Assembly (NCBI RefSeq): GCF_025215075.1 | Contig: NZ_JAOBTH010000027.1 | Location: forward strand, 62,001 to 126,000 | Source: Tenacibaculum haliotis | GTDB taxonomy: Bacteria; Bacteroidota; Bacteroidia; Flavobacteriales; Flavobacteriaceae | Direction of reading: 5' to 3' | DNA: 64,000 bases | Part shown: piece after piece, positions 18,044 to 27,504 of the stretch | Numbering within the stretch: the first letter of the stretch is position 1 | Layout of the letters: every line of letters starts with the position of its first letter | Made by a program: the position numbers and the translations under genes | The notes under the pieces: generated by a model | The model's database searches: none | What the model was told of the DNA's origin: nothing | The model's input: the letters and a program-made list of their open reading frames with translations, nothing else

Positions 18044-20077
18044 TTACCTTCTTCTTTTTTTATTCTTAGGTGTTCTATAATTTTTACTTTCTTTCACCTC
18101 TGTTTTAGATCCTCTATAACTTTTAGTTTCTTTGTCTTCAGTTTTAGGAGCTCTATAATTTTTACTTTTACGCTGATTGAAAGGAACAGCATCATCAAAA
18201 GTGTTTTTTGCTTCTTTTGCTGATTTATTTTTCTTCCATGAGTTATTTTCGGGTAATAAAACTTTTAATAAGTCTTGTCTTCCTACTTTGTTTAACGTTT
18301 TTTTAATCCAGTCTTTGTTTTCTTTTTTATACCAAAAGAAAAACCTGTGCTGCTCTTCTTTTTCTTTGACAGTTTTAGGTGTTTTAGTAGGTTTTAATGT
18401 ATACGGATGATATCCACTATAATAAATTACCGTAGCAACCGTCATTGGCGTTGGCGTAAAACCTTGCACCTGCTCTAACTGAAATCCCATTTCTTTTGTT
18501 TCGGCAGCTAAATTTGCCATATCCTCTTTTTCACATGCTGGGTGATTAGAGATGAAATAAGGTATTAATTGAAGTTTTAATTTTTTCTTGATATTAATAC
18601 GATCAAATCGTTCTTTAAACATATGAAAATATTTAAATGACGGCTTACGCATTAATTTTAAAACAGGATCAGAAGTATGCTCTGGTGCTACTTTTAATCG
18701 TCCAGAAATATGTTTTGTCATTACCTCTTCGGTATAGGCATCTAACTCTTTCGGATCTGCATTTTTATTAAATTCAGGCACCAACATATCGTGTCTGATA
18801 CCACTTCCAATAAACGATTTTTTTATCTTCGGATGTGCATCAACAGCTTGATATAATTTTGTTAACGGCTTGTGTGAAGTATCTAAATTACTACAAATTA
18901 CTGGCGATATACAAGAAGGAGCAACACATTTATCACAGATAGATTGTATTTTACCCTTCATCTTATACATATTAGCAGAAGGCCCACCAATATCAGATAA
19001 ATACCCTTTAAAATCATCCATTTGGGTAACTTTATCTACCTCTCTTAAAACAGACTCTTCACTTCGGCTTGCAATAAATTTCCCCTGGTGTGCTGAAATA
19101 GTACAAAAACTACATCCCCCAAAACATCCACGGTGAATATTTATTGAAAACTTAATCATTTCAAAAGCCGGAATTGGCCCTCGCTTGTTATATTTTGGGT
19201 GTGGTAAACGTGTAAAAGGTAAATCGAAAGATCCATCAATTTCTTTTTCAGTCATGGTAGGATAAGGCGGATTTATCATCAACTTCTTATCACCTACTTT
19301 CTGAAAAATACGTCGTGCTTTTAATTTATTTGACTCCTGCTCTATTACTTTAAAGTTAGAGGCAAACGTTTTTTTATCCTTTAAACAAGCTTCATGAGAA
19401 TTGATTTCAATGTCTTCCCAATTTTTATTCTTCGGAACATCTTCTCCTTTATCAACAAAAACAGCAGTTTGTTTAATTGTTTTTAAACTCGAAAACGGAA
19501 CTCCTTTTTGTAACAATTCTACAACTTCTCGTAAAGGCTGTTCTCCCATTCCGTATACCAGCATATCTGCTTTAGAAGTTTCTAAAATAGACGGCAGTAA
19601 TTTATCCGACCAATAATCGTAATGTGTAACTCTTCGTAAAGAAGCTTCAATACCACCAATTAAAACTGGTACATCTGGAAATTTATCTTTTAATATTTTT
19701 GAATATACTGATGTTGCATAATCCGGTCGAAATCCTTTATCTCCATTTGGTGTATACGCATCTTTATCTCTACGACGCTTACTAGCCGTATAGTTGCTCA
19801 CCATCGGATCCATACATCCGCCGGTAACTCCAAAAAACAATCTTGGTTTTCCTAACTTTTCAAAATCCTGTAAATTATCATTTACACTAGGTTGTGGTAC
19901 AATTGCTACTCGCAATCCGTAACTTTCTAGTATACGCCCAATTACTGCAGGACCAAATGATGGATGATCTACATATGCATCTCCACTGAAAAGAATTACA
20001 TCTAATTCTTCCCATCCTCTTAACTTAACCTCCTTATTTGTAGTCGGTAACCAATCTGAAACTCGTCTTATTCTCAT
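18044..20077 (-). CDS. YgiQ family radical SAM protein
   Basis: A 677-residue radical SAM protein of the YgiQ/UPF0313 type. An N-terminal B12-binding-like region (LFSGDAYVDHPSFGPAVIGRILE) is followed by the 4Fe-4S motif CFGGCSFCTISAHQG (about residue 320) and the UPF0313 C-terminal region (QVQGFTPTPMTVATVIYYSG). The reaction is not established. The start is set at the ATG at 20077 rather than 84 bases upstream, because a TACCTTTG -7 element sits at 20085-20092, inside the longer frame. The last 40 residues are Lys-rich and contain a 13-residue repeat of SKNYRxPKTExKE form, probably disordered or nucleic-acid binding. Confidence 0.9.
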   Translation of the reverse strand: MRIRRVSDWLPTTNKEVKLRGWEELDVILFSGDAYVDHPSFGPAVIGRILESYGLRVAIVPQPSVNDNLQDFEKLGKPRLFFGVTGGCMDPMVSNYTASKRRRDKDAYTPNGDKGFRPDYATSVYSKILKDKFPDVPVLIGGIEASLRRVTHYDYWSDKLLPSILETSKADMLVYGMGEQPLREVVELLQKGVPFSSLKTIKQTAVFVDKGEDVPKNKNWEDIEINSHEACLKDKKTFASNFKVIEQESNKLKARRIFQKVGDKKLMINPPYPTMTEKEIDGSFDLPFTRLPHPKYNKRGPIPAFEMIKFSINIHRGCFGGCSFCTISAHQGKFIASRSEESVLREVDKVTQMDDFKGYLSDIGGPSANMYKMKGKIQSICDKCVAPSCISPVICSNLDTSHKPLTKLYQAVDAHPKIKKSFIGSGIRHDMLVPEFNKNADPKELDAYTEEVMTKHISGRLKVAPEHTSDPVLKLMRKPSFKYFHMFKERFDRINIKKKLKLQLIPYFISNHPACEKEDMANLAAETKEMGFQLEQVQGFTPTPMTVATVIYYSGYHPYTLKPTKTPKTVKEKEEQHRFFFWYKKENKDWIKKTLNKVGRQDLLKVLLPENNSWKKNKSAKEAKNTFDDAVPFNQRKSKNYRAPKTEDKETKSYRGSKTEVKESKNYRTPKNKKRRR

Positions 20078-20084
20078 GCCGTTG

Positions 20085-20092
20085 CAAAGGTA
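20085..20092 (-). promoter_or_regulatory. -7 element (TACCTTTG) for ygiQ
   Basis: Perfect TAnnTTTG match ending 7 bases before the ATG at 20077, the same gap as for the trp leader peptide, implying a leaderless or near-leaderless transcript. No clear TTTG at the -33 position. Confidence 0.5.
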
Positions 20093-20198
20093 CAATGTTT
20101 TAGTTGATATTACCGCTCTTAAAATGGTGTTAAATAAGCAACAAAAAGTGTAACAATTCATCTAAAATTAATACTTATGCAATAAATAAAAACTAATC

Positions 20199-22058
20199 AT
20201 GAGAAAAATACTATTAGGAATCGCTTCTTTAGCTTTGTTAGCAAGCTGTTCTACTTACAAAACAGCTCAAAACAACAAACAAACAATAGAAATTGGAATC
20301 GACTTAAACACTGTTGTTAACGACAAAGTGATGGTTGAGGTAAATCCGCAAAAAATTAAAGAAGAGACCTTAATTTACAACATTCCTGCAATTGTACCAG
20401 GAACGTATGTAATGAGTAATTACGGGAAATTTGTTTCAGACTTTAAAGCTTTTGATTACAACGGAAAAGAATTAACTGTTAAAAAATTAAACGAAAACTC
20501 TTGGCAAATTAACAATGCTAAGACTATGGATAAACTTTCTTACTGGATTGATGATACTTTTGATTCTAAGAAAGAGCATAAAATTTATGTAATGGCAGGT
20601 ACAAATATCGAAGAAGGAAAGAACTTCTTATTGAACCTACCAGGTTTTATTGGATACTTTAATGATAAAAAAGAATTTCCTTATGAGATTTCGATAACGC
20701 ATCCAACAAACTTATATGAAACTTCATCTTTAATTAACAAGAATACTACAAAGACTGATAATAGTAAAGATGTTTTCTTAGCGCCAAGATATGACGAAAT
20801 TTCTGACAACCCAATTATGTATGCGCCATTAAATAATGTAAATTTTACCGTAAACGGAATTGATGTTAATTTAGCAATATACTCGCCAAATAACAAACAC
20901 AAAGCGGCTGATTTAGAAGAAGCTTTAAAAACAATGATGACTGCGCAAACAAACTTTTTAAAAGGTTTTGAAACTACAAACGAATACAATGTGTTAGTGT
21001 ATTTATTTGACCCTGAAATTTATAAATTTCAAGGATATGGAGCTTTAGAGCATCGATCTTCTACAACTGTTGTGTACCCTGAAACAATGAGTAAGGAAAG
21101 GTTTGCTAGCAACATGATTAATGGAACAGTGTCTCATGAATTTTTTCATATTGTTTCACCTCTTTCTGTACATTCTGAAGAAATTCACTCGTTTGATTTT
21201 AACAAAGCAAACATGTCTGAGCATTTATGGATGTACGAAGGAATGACTGAATATTTTGCAAATCTTTTTCAAGTAAACCAAGGTTTAATTTCTGAAGAGG
21301 AATTTATTACTGAAATGAATAATAAAATTGGATCTTCATTACGTTTTAATGACGCAATGTCTTTTACTAAGATGAGTAAGAATATTTTAGAACCTGAATA
21401 TGCCAAAAACTATAGTAATGTTTATTTAAAAGGTGCATTAATTGGAATGTGTTTAGATATTATTTTAAGAGAAGAGAGTAAAGGTACTTACGGTGTTAGA
21501 AACATGATGTTAGATTTATCTAAAAAGTACGGAAAAAACAAAGCCTTTAAAGATGAAAATATTATAGCTGAAATTGTAAAAATGACATATCCTTCAGTTG
21601 GTGAATTCTTTAAAACTCATGTACAAGGAGCAACACCTATTAATTACGAAACATACTTCAACAAAATAGGAGTTGCAAAAGAAACAAAAACTGAAAATTC
21701 AACTTATTTTTTAGATTCTAAAAGACAACCTTTTATTTCTGTAAATAGTGATAAAAAAATATTCTTTACTCCAAGAACTAATTCAGCTTTAGTTGCTTTA
21801 GGTATTAAAGCTGGTGATATTTTAGAATCTGTAAACGGAGAAAAAATTTCGTTAGCCAACATTCGTCCTATTTTAGGAAAAACAATGCAATGGAAAGCTG
21901 GTGACACAATAACAATGGAAATTACCAGAGATGGTAAACCTGTAAAAATATCAGGAAATTATGTACAACCAACTAGTAAATCAACTGGTTTAGTAATAGA
22001 AAAATTACCTGCAACAAACCCAAAAGTAATTTTACGAAATGCTTGGTTAAAAAACTAA
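20199..22058 (+). CDS. M61-family metallopeptidase lipoprotein with PDZ domain
   Basis: A 619-residue secreted aminopeptidase-like protein. The signal peptide ends in LLASC (lipobox, Cys about 17). An N-terminal beta domain is followed by the gluzincin zinc site VSHEFFHIVSPL (about residue 312) and the downstream Glu in WMYEGMTEYFANLF (about 350), as in M61 glycyl aminopeptidases. A PDZ domain at about 520-605 (ALGIKAGDILESVNGEKIS) is in its usual C-terminal place. Likely anchored at the cell envelope and active on peptides outside the cytoplasm. It ends in a terminator nearly identical to that of the next gene. Confidence 0.9.
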   Translation: MRKILLGIASLALLASCSTYKTAQNNKQTIEIGIDLNTVVNDKVMVEVNPQKIKEETLIYNIPAIVPGTYVMSNYGKFVSDFKAFDYNGKELTVKKLNENSWQINNAKTMDKLSYWIDDTFDSKKEHKIYVMAGTNIEEGKNFLLNLPGFIGYFNDKKEFPYEISITHPTNLYETSSLINKNTTKTDNSKDVFLAPRYDEISDNPIMYAPLNNVNFTVNGIDVNLAIYSPNNKHKAADLEEALKTMMTAQTNFLKGFETTNEYNVLVYLFDPEIYKFQGYGALEHRSSTTVVYPETMSKERFASNMINGTVSHEFFHIVSPLSVHSEEIHSFDFNKANMSEHLWMYEGMTEYFANLFQVNQGLISEEEFITEMNNKIGSSLRFNDAMSFTKMSKNILEPEYAKNYSNVYLKGALIGMCLDIILREESKGTYGVRNMMLDLSKKYGKNKAFKDENIIAEIVKMTYPSVGEFFKTHVQGATPINYETYFNKIGVAKETKTENSTYFLDSKRQPFISVNSDKKIFFTPRTNSALVALGIKAGDILESVNGEKISLANIRPILGKTMQWKAGDTITMEITRDGKPVKISGNYVQPTSKSTGLVIEKLPATNPKVILRNAWLKN

Positions 22059-22082
22059 ACCATTCTTAGTTTTTTAAAATTT

Positions 22083-22114
22083 AAAAAGGCAACCAAATTG
22101 GTTGTCTTTTTTTT
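22083..22114 (+). terminator. Rho-independent terminator after the M61 gene
   Basis: AAAAAGGCAACCAA / TTGGTTGTCTTTTT stem with one G-T pair and an 8-T tail. The same hairpin, differing by one base in the 3' arm, follows the next gene at 24718. Confidence 0.9.
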
Positions 22115-22188
22115 GCTTTAACAATTTATTAAGAAGAATACAACTTTCATTTAACTAAATTCGGTGCTTCATATTCAAACCAAATACA

Positions 22189-24693
22189 ATGACACAAAGA
22201 TTACTTTCAAGAATTTTGATTGTATTTCTTTTTTTAGGCGTTTCTTTAAACACTGAAGCACAACGTAAAAAAAAGAAAAAAAACGACAAAAAGGCAGCTG
22301 CTGTAAAACCAAAAAGCAAACCAGATAAAAACGCCATAAAGCCTTATGGCAAAGTCGTTACCAAAAAACATAAAACTGATAAAGGTCTATTTAAAATCCA
22401 TTCGAAAGACAATAACTATCTGTTTGAAATTCCAGATTCGTTATTAAACCGTGAAATGTTAATGGTTACCAGAATTGCTAAAACCGCAAGCGGAATTGGT
22501 TTTGGAGGTGGAAAACAAAATACGCAAGTGTTACGTTGGGTAAAAAATCAGAAAAAAATATTATTAAAAGTTGTTTCACACAATGTAGTTGCAGATTCTA
22601 TTTTACCTATTCACGAAGCAGTGGCTAATTCTAATTTCGAACCTATTCTTTTTGCTTTTCCTATAAAAGCATTCAGTAAAGATTCTACAGCTACAGTAAT
22701 TGACGCGACTCCTTTATTTGCTACAGATGTTAAAGCAATCGGATTTCCTCAATTTAGTAGAAAAAATTACAAGATTTCTAAAATGGATAAAAACCGATCA
22801 TATATTGATCGTATGAGTAGTTATCCAAAAAACATTGAAGTTCGCCACGTAAAAACTTATGTTGCTGGTAAAGCGCCATCAAACTCAAGTGTTGGTGCCG
22901 TTTCTTTAGAATTAAGTAACTCTATGATTTTACTTCCTAAAGTACCTATGAAACGTCGTTATTTTGACGAACGTGTTGGTTGGTTTACGAGTTCTCAAAC
23001 AGATTATGGTTTAGATACTCAAAAAAGTAAATCAGTAACTTATTTAGACAGATGGCGTTTGGAAGTTAAAGATGAAGATTTAGCGAAGTTTAAAAGAGGT
23101 GAATTAGTAGAGCCTAAAAAACAAATTGTTTATTATATTGATAGAGCTACGCCTAAAAAATGGAGTAAATATATTAAAGAAGGAATTGAAGATTGGCAAG
23201 TTCCTTTTGAAGCTGCTGGTTTTAAAAATGCAATCATCGCTAAAGATGCACCAACAAAAGAGGAGGATCCAGAATGGAGTCCTGAAGATGTTCGTTATTC
23301 TGTAGTTCGTTATTTAGCGTCTCCTATTCCAAATGCAAACGGACCTCACGTTAGTGATCCTCGTTCTGGAGAAATTTTAGAATCTGATATCAACTGGTAT
23401 CATAATGTAATGACTTTATTACATAACTGGTACTTTATTCAAACTGCGGCGATTAATCCTGAAGCTAGAAAAAACAAGTTTAAAGATGAAATTATGGGGC
23501 GTTTAATTCGTTTTGTTTCTTCTCACGAAGTTGGTCATACCTTAGGTTTACCACATAATATGGGAAGTTCTGCTGCTTATGCTGTAGACTCTTTACGCTC
23601 TGCTAGTTTTACTAAAAAATATAGTACAGCTCCCTCTATTATGGATTATGCGCGTTTTAATTACGTTGCACAACCAGAAGATAAAGGTGTTGCTTTAATG
23701 CCTAATATTGGACCTTATGATAAATATGCAATGAGCTGGGGATACCGTCCTATCTTAAACACTTCTGCTAAAGATGAAAAAGCTATTTTAAATAAATGGA
23801 TTACTGATAAAAAAGGAGATCCTATTTACAGATTTGGTCATCAACAAGTAAGAAATACCATCGATCCAAGTTCTCAAACAGAAGATTTAGGTGATGATGC
23901 GATGAAAGCAAGTGCTTACGGTATTAAAAACTTACAACGTATTTTACCTCGTTTAGAAGAATGGACTACTGAAAACGGTGAAGACTATCAAGAGTTAAAA
24001 ACAATGTATGGTCAATTAGTTGGTCAGTTTAACAGATATATGGGACATGTTAGCTCTAATATTGGTGGAGTTTACGAAAACTTTAAAACTGCTGATCAAG
24101 AAGGTACAGTATATACACATACCTCGAAAGATCATCAAAAAAGAGCCTTAGCTTTTGTTAATAATGAGTTATTTAAAACACCTACTTGGTTAATAGATCA
24201 AAATATTATTACAAAAACACAATATTCTGGTTCTGTTGATGAAATTAGAAGCTTACAAGTACGTACTTTAAACAAAATTTTAAAAACTGGTCGTTTAACT
24301 CGTTTAATTGAGAATGAAGTTTTAAACGGAACTAAAGCGTATACTTTTGTAAATATGATGACAGATCTTAGAAAAGGGATTTGGTCTGAACTATATACAA
24401 ATAAAACAATTGATGGTTACAGAAGAAACTTACAAAGAGCACATTTAGATCGTTTAGACTTTTTATTAAACAAAGCTAAAAACCAAAGCGGAGTTAGAAG
24501 AAGCGGAGGTTATTTTAAACAAACTGCAGTAAATATTAGTCAATCTGATATTAAAGCAGTTGTTAGAGGCGAATTAAAAAGAATACAAAGAGATATTAAA
24601 CGTAGTATTCCTAACGCTCGTAACACAATTTCTCGTTACCATTTACAAGATGCAGCAGATAGAGTTAATACTATTTTAAATCCAAATAAATAA
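22189..24693 (+). CDS. Zinc-dependent metalloprotease (DUF5117/DUF5118 type)
   Basis: An 834-residue exported protein. The signal peptide (LIVFLFLGVSLNTEAQ) is followed by a Lys-rich stretch (RKKKKKNDKK) and then DUF5118/DUF5117-like regions (LMVTRIAKTASGIGFGGG; RYFDERVGWFTSSQTDYG). The metzincin-type site SSHEVGHTLGLPHN is at about residue 444, and SIMDYARFNYV about 40 residues later fits the Met-turn. Bacteroidota encode many such large zinc proteases; substrate unknown. It is one of two adjacent metallopeptidases on the same strand with near-identical terminators. Confidence 0.9.
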   Translation: MTQRLLSRILIVFLFLGVSLNTEAQRKKKKKNDKKAAAVKPKSKPDKNAIKPYGKVVTKKHKTDKGLFKIHSKDNNYLFEIPDSLLNREMLMVTRIAKTASGIGFGGGKQNTQVLRWVKNQKKILLKVVSHNVVADSILPIHEAVANSNFEPILFAFPIKAFSKDSTATVIDATPLFATDVKAIGFPQFSRKNYKISKMDKNRSYIDRMSSYPKNIEVRHVKTYVAGKAPSNSSVGAVSLELSNSMILLPKVPMKRRYFDERVGWFTSSQTDYGLDTQKSKSVTYLDRWRLEVKDEDLAKFKRGELVEPKKQIVYYIDRATPKKWSKYIKEGIEDWQVPFEAAGFKNAIIAKDAPTKEEDPEWSPEDVRYSVVRYLASPIPNANGPHVSDPRSGEILESDINWYHNVMTLLHNWYFIQTAAINPEARKNKFKDEIMGRLIRFVSSHEVGHTLGLPHNMGSSAAYAVDSLRSASFTKKYSTAPSIMDYARFNYVAQPEDKGVALMPNIGPYDKYAMSWGYRPILNTSAKDEKAILNKWITDKKGDPIYRFGHQQVRNTIDPSSQTEDLGDDAMKASAYGIKNLQRILPRLEEWTTENGEDYQELKTMYGQLVGQFNRYMGHVSSNIGGVYENFKTADQEGTVYTHTSKDHQKRALAFVNNELFKTPTWLIDQNIITKTQYSGSVDEIRSLQVRTLNKILKTGRLTRLIENEVLNGTKAYTFVNMMTDLRKGIWSELYTNKTIDGYRRNLQRAHLDRLDFLLNKAKNQSGVRRSGGYFKQTAVNISQSDIKAVVRGELKRIQRDIKRSIPNARNTISRYHLQDAADRVNTILNPNK

Positions 24694-24717
24694 GATTAAT
24701 CTATTTATCTAAAATTT

Positions 24718-24748
24718 AAAAAGGCAACCAAATTGGTTGCCTTTTTTT
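24718..24748. terminator. Terminator after the DUF5117 metalloprotease
   Basis: AAAAAGGCAACCAA / TTGGTTGCCTTTTT, a perfect stem with T tail, between convergent genes. Nearly the same sequence as 22083-22114. Confidence 0.9.
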
Positions 24749-24749
24749 A

Positions 24750-25496
24750 TTAATCATTTATAATAAAATGCGGTACTTTAGCTACATTCCAATCTATTAC
24801 CAAACCTTGTGCTAATGATTTTGCTATATCTGGCCCGTATAAATACTCACATAAATAAAGTGCTGCTTCAAAAGATTTTGCGCCTCCGGCAGACGTAATA
24901 TATTTTCCGTCGTGAACAAATAACACTTCCTTTCTAATATCTAAATCAGGAAACATGGTTCGCATTTTATCAATATCCGAAGGAAATGTAGTTGATACTT
25001 TCCCGTTTAAAACTCCAGCCTTTGCCAATACAAAAGCGCCATCGCAATGAGAAGTTATAAACTGCGCCTCTTTATCAACCATTTGTACAAATTCAATCAG
25101 TTTTTTATTTTCTAAATCGGTATCTAAATGATGTTCCGCACTTGGCACCACTAAAATATCAATCTTTGGTAAGCTATCTTTTAAATAATTAAAATCAGGC
25201 AAAATTCGCATTCCTTCAAAAGTAGTAATCGGTTTATCAGTATCAGCAACCGTAAACACATTCATCGGTTTAATTCCTTTTCTAAAAACAGTGTGCTGAA
25301 AAATATCAAACGGCGCTGTAAGTTCTGTATTAAAAGTTCCGTCCATTATTAAAAATGCAACATTATACCTGTCTTTTTTTAATTTAGGAAACACCTTTTT
25401 AGTTACCTCTTTCCCTGTTTTGCTGATGTTTTTTTCACCGCAACCAATCAACATTAAAACAATAACACTTAACATTAAAACTCTCATAAAATACAT
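24750..25496 (-). CDS. DJ-1/PfpI family lipoprotein
   Basis: A 248-residue protein with a lipobox signal (VLMLIGC, Cys about 19). The body (about residues 45-235) is a class I glutamine amidotransferase-like fold of the DJ-1/AraC-type group: VAFLIMDGTFNTELTAPFDIF, DILVVPSAEHH and the nucleophile elbow ITSHCDGAFVLAKAG (Cys about 150), then TSAGGAKSFEAALYL. The same fold forms the sensor part of GATase-AraC regulators but no DNA-binding domain is present. Lipid anchoring of this fold is unusual. A second ATG nine bases downstream is an equally good start. Confidence 0.82.
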   Translation of the reverse strand: MYFMRVLMLSVIVLMLIGCGEKNISKTGKEVTKKVFPKLKKDRYNVAFLIMDGTFNTELTAPFDIFQHTVFRKGIKPMNVFTVADTDKPITTFEGMRILPDFNYLKDSLPKIDILVVPSAEHHLDTDLENKKLIEFVQMVDKEAQFITSHCDGAFVLAKAGVLNGKVSTTFPSDIDKMRTMFPDLDIRKEVLFVHDGKYITSAGGAKSFEAALYLCEYLYGPDIAKSLAQGLVIDWNVAKVPHFIIND

Positions 25497-25572
25497 TTTA
25501 ATGCTAAAATATTAAATCTAGCTTGCTTTTAGCATTCGTTTTTTATATTTACTACTTAAATAACCAAATCAC

Positions 25573-27504
25573 ATGAAATCATTTTTAAAATTCTTGTTAA
25601 TCATTTCACTTACAATTAGTAGTTGTACTTCAAAAAACACAGAAAAAATTGAAGTAGACGCGAAAGTAAAAAACACCTATGTAAAAGATAACTTTACTAA
25701 AAAAGAAGTTACTATTACGATGCGCGATGGTGTTAAATTACACACTACTATTTACACCCCTAAAGACACGAGCAAAACCTACCCAATTTTAATGCAAAGA
25801 ACACCTTACAGTTCTAGACCTTATGGAGACGGTAAATTTAAAACCAAAATTGGTCCGAATACCATTTTAATGAAAGAAGGAAACATTGTGGTATATCAAG
25901 ATGTTCGTGGTCGTTGGATGAGCGAAGGTGTATATGATAACATGCGTGCTTATATTCCGAATAAAACACCAAAGCAAGCTGATGAAACTACCGACACTTA
26001 CGATACAATTGATTGGCTAGTTAAAAATACACCGCATAACAACGGAAAAGTTGGTACATGGGGAATTTCATATCCTGGGCATTACGCTACGGTTTCTACA
26101 ATTGATGCGCATCCTGCTTTAAAAGCAGCCTCACCACAAGCTTGTATTGGCGATTTCTTTTTTGATGATTTTCACCACAACGGTGCTTTTTTACTAAGTT
26201 ATTTCAGAGCAATTTCGTTATTCGGAACTTACAAAGATCAACCTACAGATTCTGCTTGGTATTCATTTCCTAAAATGGATACACAAGATCAATATCAATT
26301 CTTTTTAGATAAAGGACCTTTAAAAAACCTCAACGAATTTTTTCAATATGATAAATTAGATGTTGCTAGTACTGAAAAGAAAGATCAAATTGATGATTTT
26401 TTCTGGAAAGAAATTGTAGAACATCCAAATTACGATGAAACTTGGCAAAGCAAAGGAATTGTTCAACATTTAGATAAAGTTCCTGCTACTGTAGCAACCA
26501 TGATTGTTGGTGGTTTGTTTGATGCTGAAGATTTATACGGACCTTTAGAAACCTATAAAAACATAGAAAAAAATCAACCTAACAATTACAATACGTTAGT
26601 TTTTGGCCCTTGGGATCACGGTGGATGGGCAAGAAATAAAGTAGCCAACAAAGTGGGGAACTATTATTTTGGAGATTCAATTTCTTTAAACTTTCAAAAA
26701 GAAATTGAAACTAAATTTTTTAATCATTTCTTAAAAGGTGACGGCTCTAAAAATAGCGGGTTACCTGAAGCATACGTTTTTGATAGCGGTAAAAAAGAAT
26801 GGAAATCTTACGATGTTTGGCCTCCAAAAGAAGCAAAAAAACAATCGTTTTTCTTATCATCAAATCAAGAATTAACAGCATCAAAAAAAGACAATTCTAA
26901 AGTTGATTTCATCAGTGATATAAAACATCCAGTTCCGTATTCTGAAGATATTAAAACCGTATTCACACCAAGAAAATACATGACGGATGATCAGCGTTTT
27001 GCTGCACGTAGACCAGATGTATTGGTGTACGAAACTGATGTTTTAACAGACGATTTTACTCTTGCCGGAGATATTTTAGCAAAATTAAAAGTAGCAACAA
27101 CAGGTTCTGCTGCCGATTGGATTGTTAAAGTTATTGATGTGCATCCTGCAGATTTAAAAAACGATAACAAAGAAATGCAATCGCATTTAAAACTAAGTAA
27201 TTACCATATGATGGTTCGTAGCGAGGTTTTACGTGGTCGTTTTAGAAATAGTTTTTCGAATCCAGAACCGTTTACACCTAATATGAAAACGGATGTAAAT
27301 ATTAAATTACAAGATGTATTTCACACCTTTAAAAAAGGACATAAATTACAAATACAAGTACAAAGTACCTGGTTTCCTTTAATTGATTTAAATCCGCAAA
27401 CCTATGTAGACAACATCTACAAAGCCGATGAGAAGGATTTTAAAACACAAACACATTCAGTTTTTTCAGATTCTAGTATTGAATTTACGGTATTAAAAAA
27501 ATAA
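25573..27504 (+). CDS. CocE/NonD family hydrolase (lipoprotein)
   Basis: A 643-residue alpha/beta hydrolase of the CocE / X-Pro dipeptidyl peptidase type. Signal with lipobox ISSC (about Cys18). The nucleophile elbow GTWGISYPGHYA (Ser about 164) has the family form GxSYxG; PWDHGGWAR near residue 350 supplies the likely His. The C-terminal jelly-roll domain (about 430-640) is typical of the family. Ester or peptide substrate unknown. The stop overlaps the ATG of the next gene, so the hydrolase and monooxygenase are co-translated and probably act in one pathway. Confidence 0.9.
   Translation: MKSFLKFLLIISLTISSCTSKNTEKIEVDAKVKNTYVKDNFTKKEVTITMRDGVKLHTTIYTPKDTSKTYPILMQRTPYSSRPYGDGKFKTKIGPNTILMKEGNIVVYQDVRGRWMSEGVYDNMRAYIPNKTPKQADETTDTYDTIDWLVKNTPHNNGKVGTWGISYPGHYATVSTIDAHPALKAASPQACIGDFFFDDFHHNGAFLLSYFRAISLFGTYKDQPTDSAWYSFPKMDTQDQYQFFLDKGPLKNLNEFFQYDKLDVASTEKKDQIDDFFWKEIVEHPNYDETWQSKGIVQHLDKVPATVATMIVGGLFDAEDLYGPLETYKNIEKNQPNNYNTLVFGPWDHGGWARNKVANKVGNYYFGDSISLNFQKEIETKFFNHFLKGDGSKNSGLPEAYVFDSGKKEWKSYDVWPPKEAKKQSFFLSSNQELTASKKDNSKVDFISDIKHPVPYSEDIKTVFTPRKYMTDDQRFAARRPDVLVYETDVLTDDFTLAGDILAKLKVATTGSAADWIVKVIDVHPADLKNDNKEMQSHLKLSNYHMMVRSEVLRGRFRNSFSNPEPFTPNMKTDVNIKLQDVFHTFKKGHKLQIQVQSTWFPLIDLNPQTYVDNIYKADEKDFKTQTHSVFSDSSIEFTVLKK

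Noticed and set aside
20078..20161. Longer start for ygiQ
   Set aside because: A -7 element lies inside it and the family starts at MRIRR.
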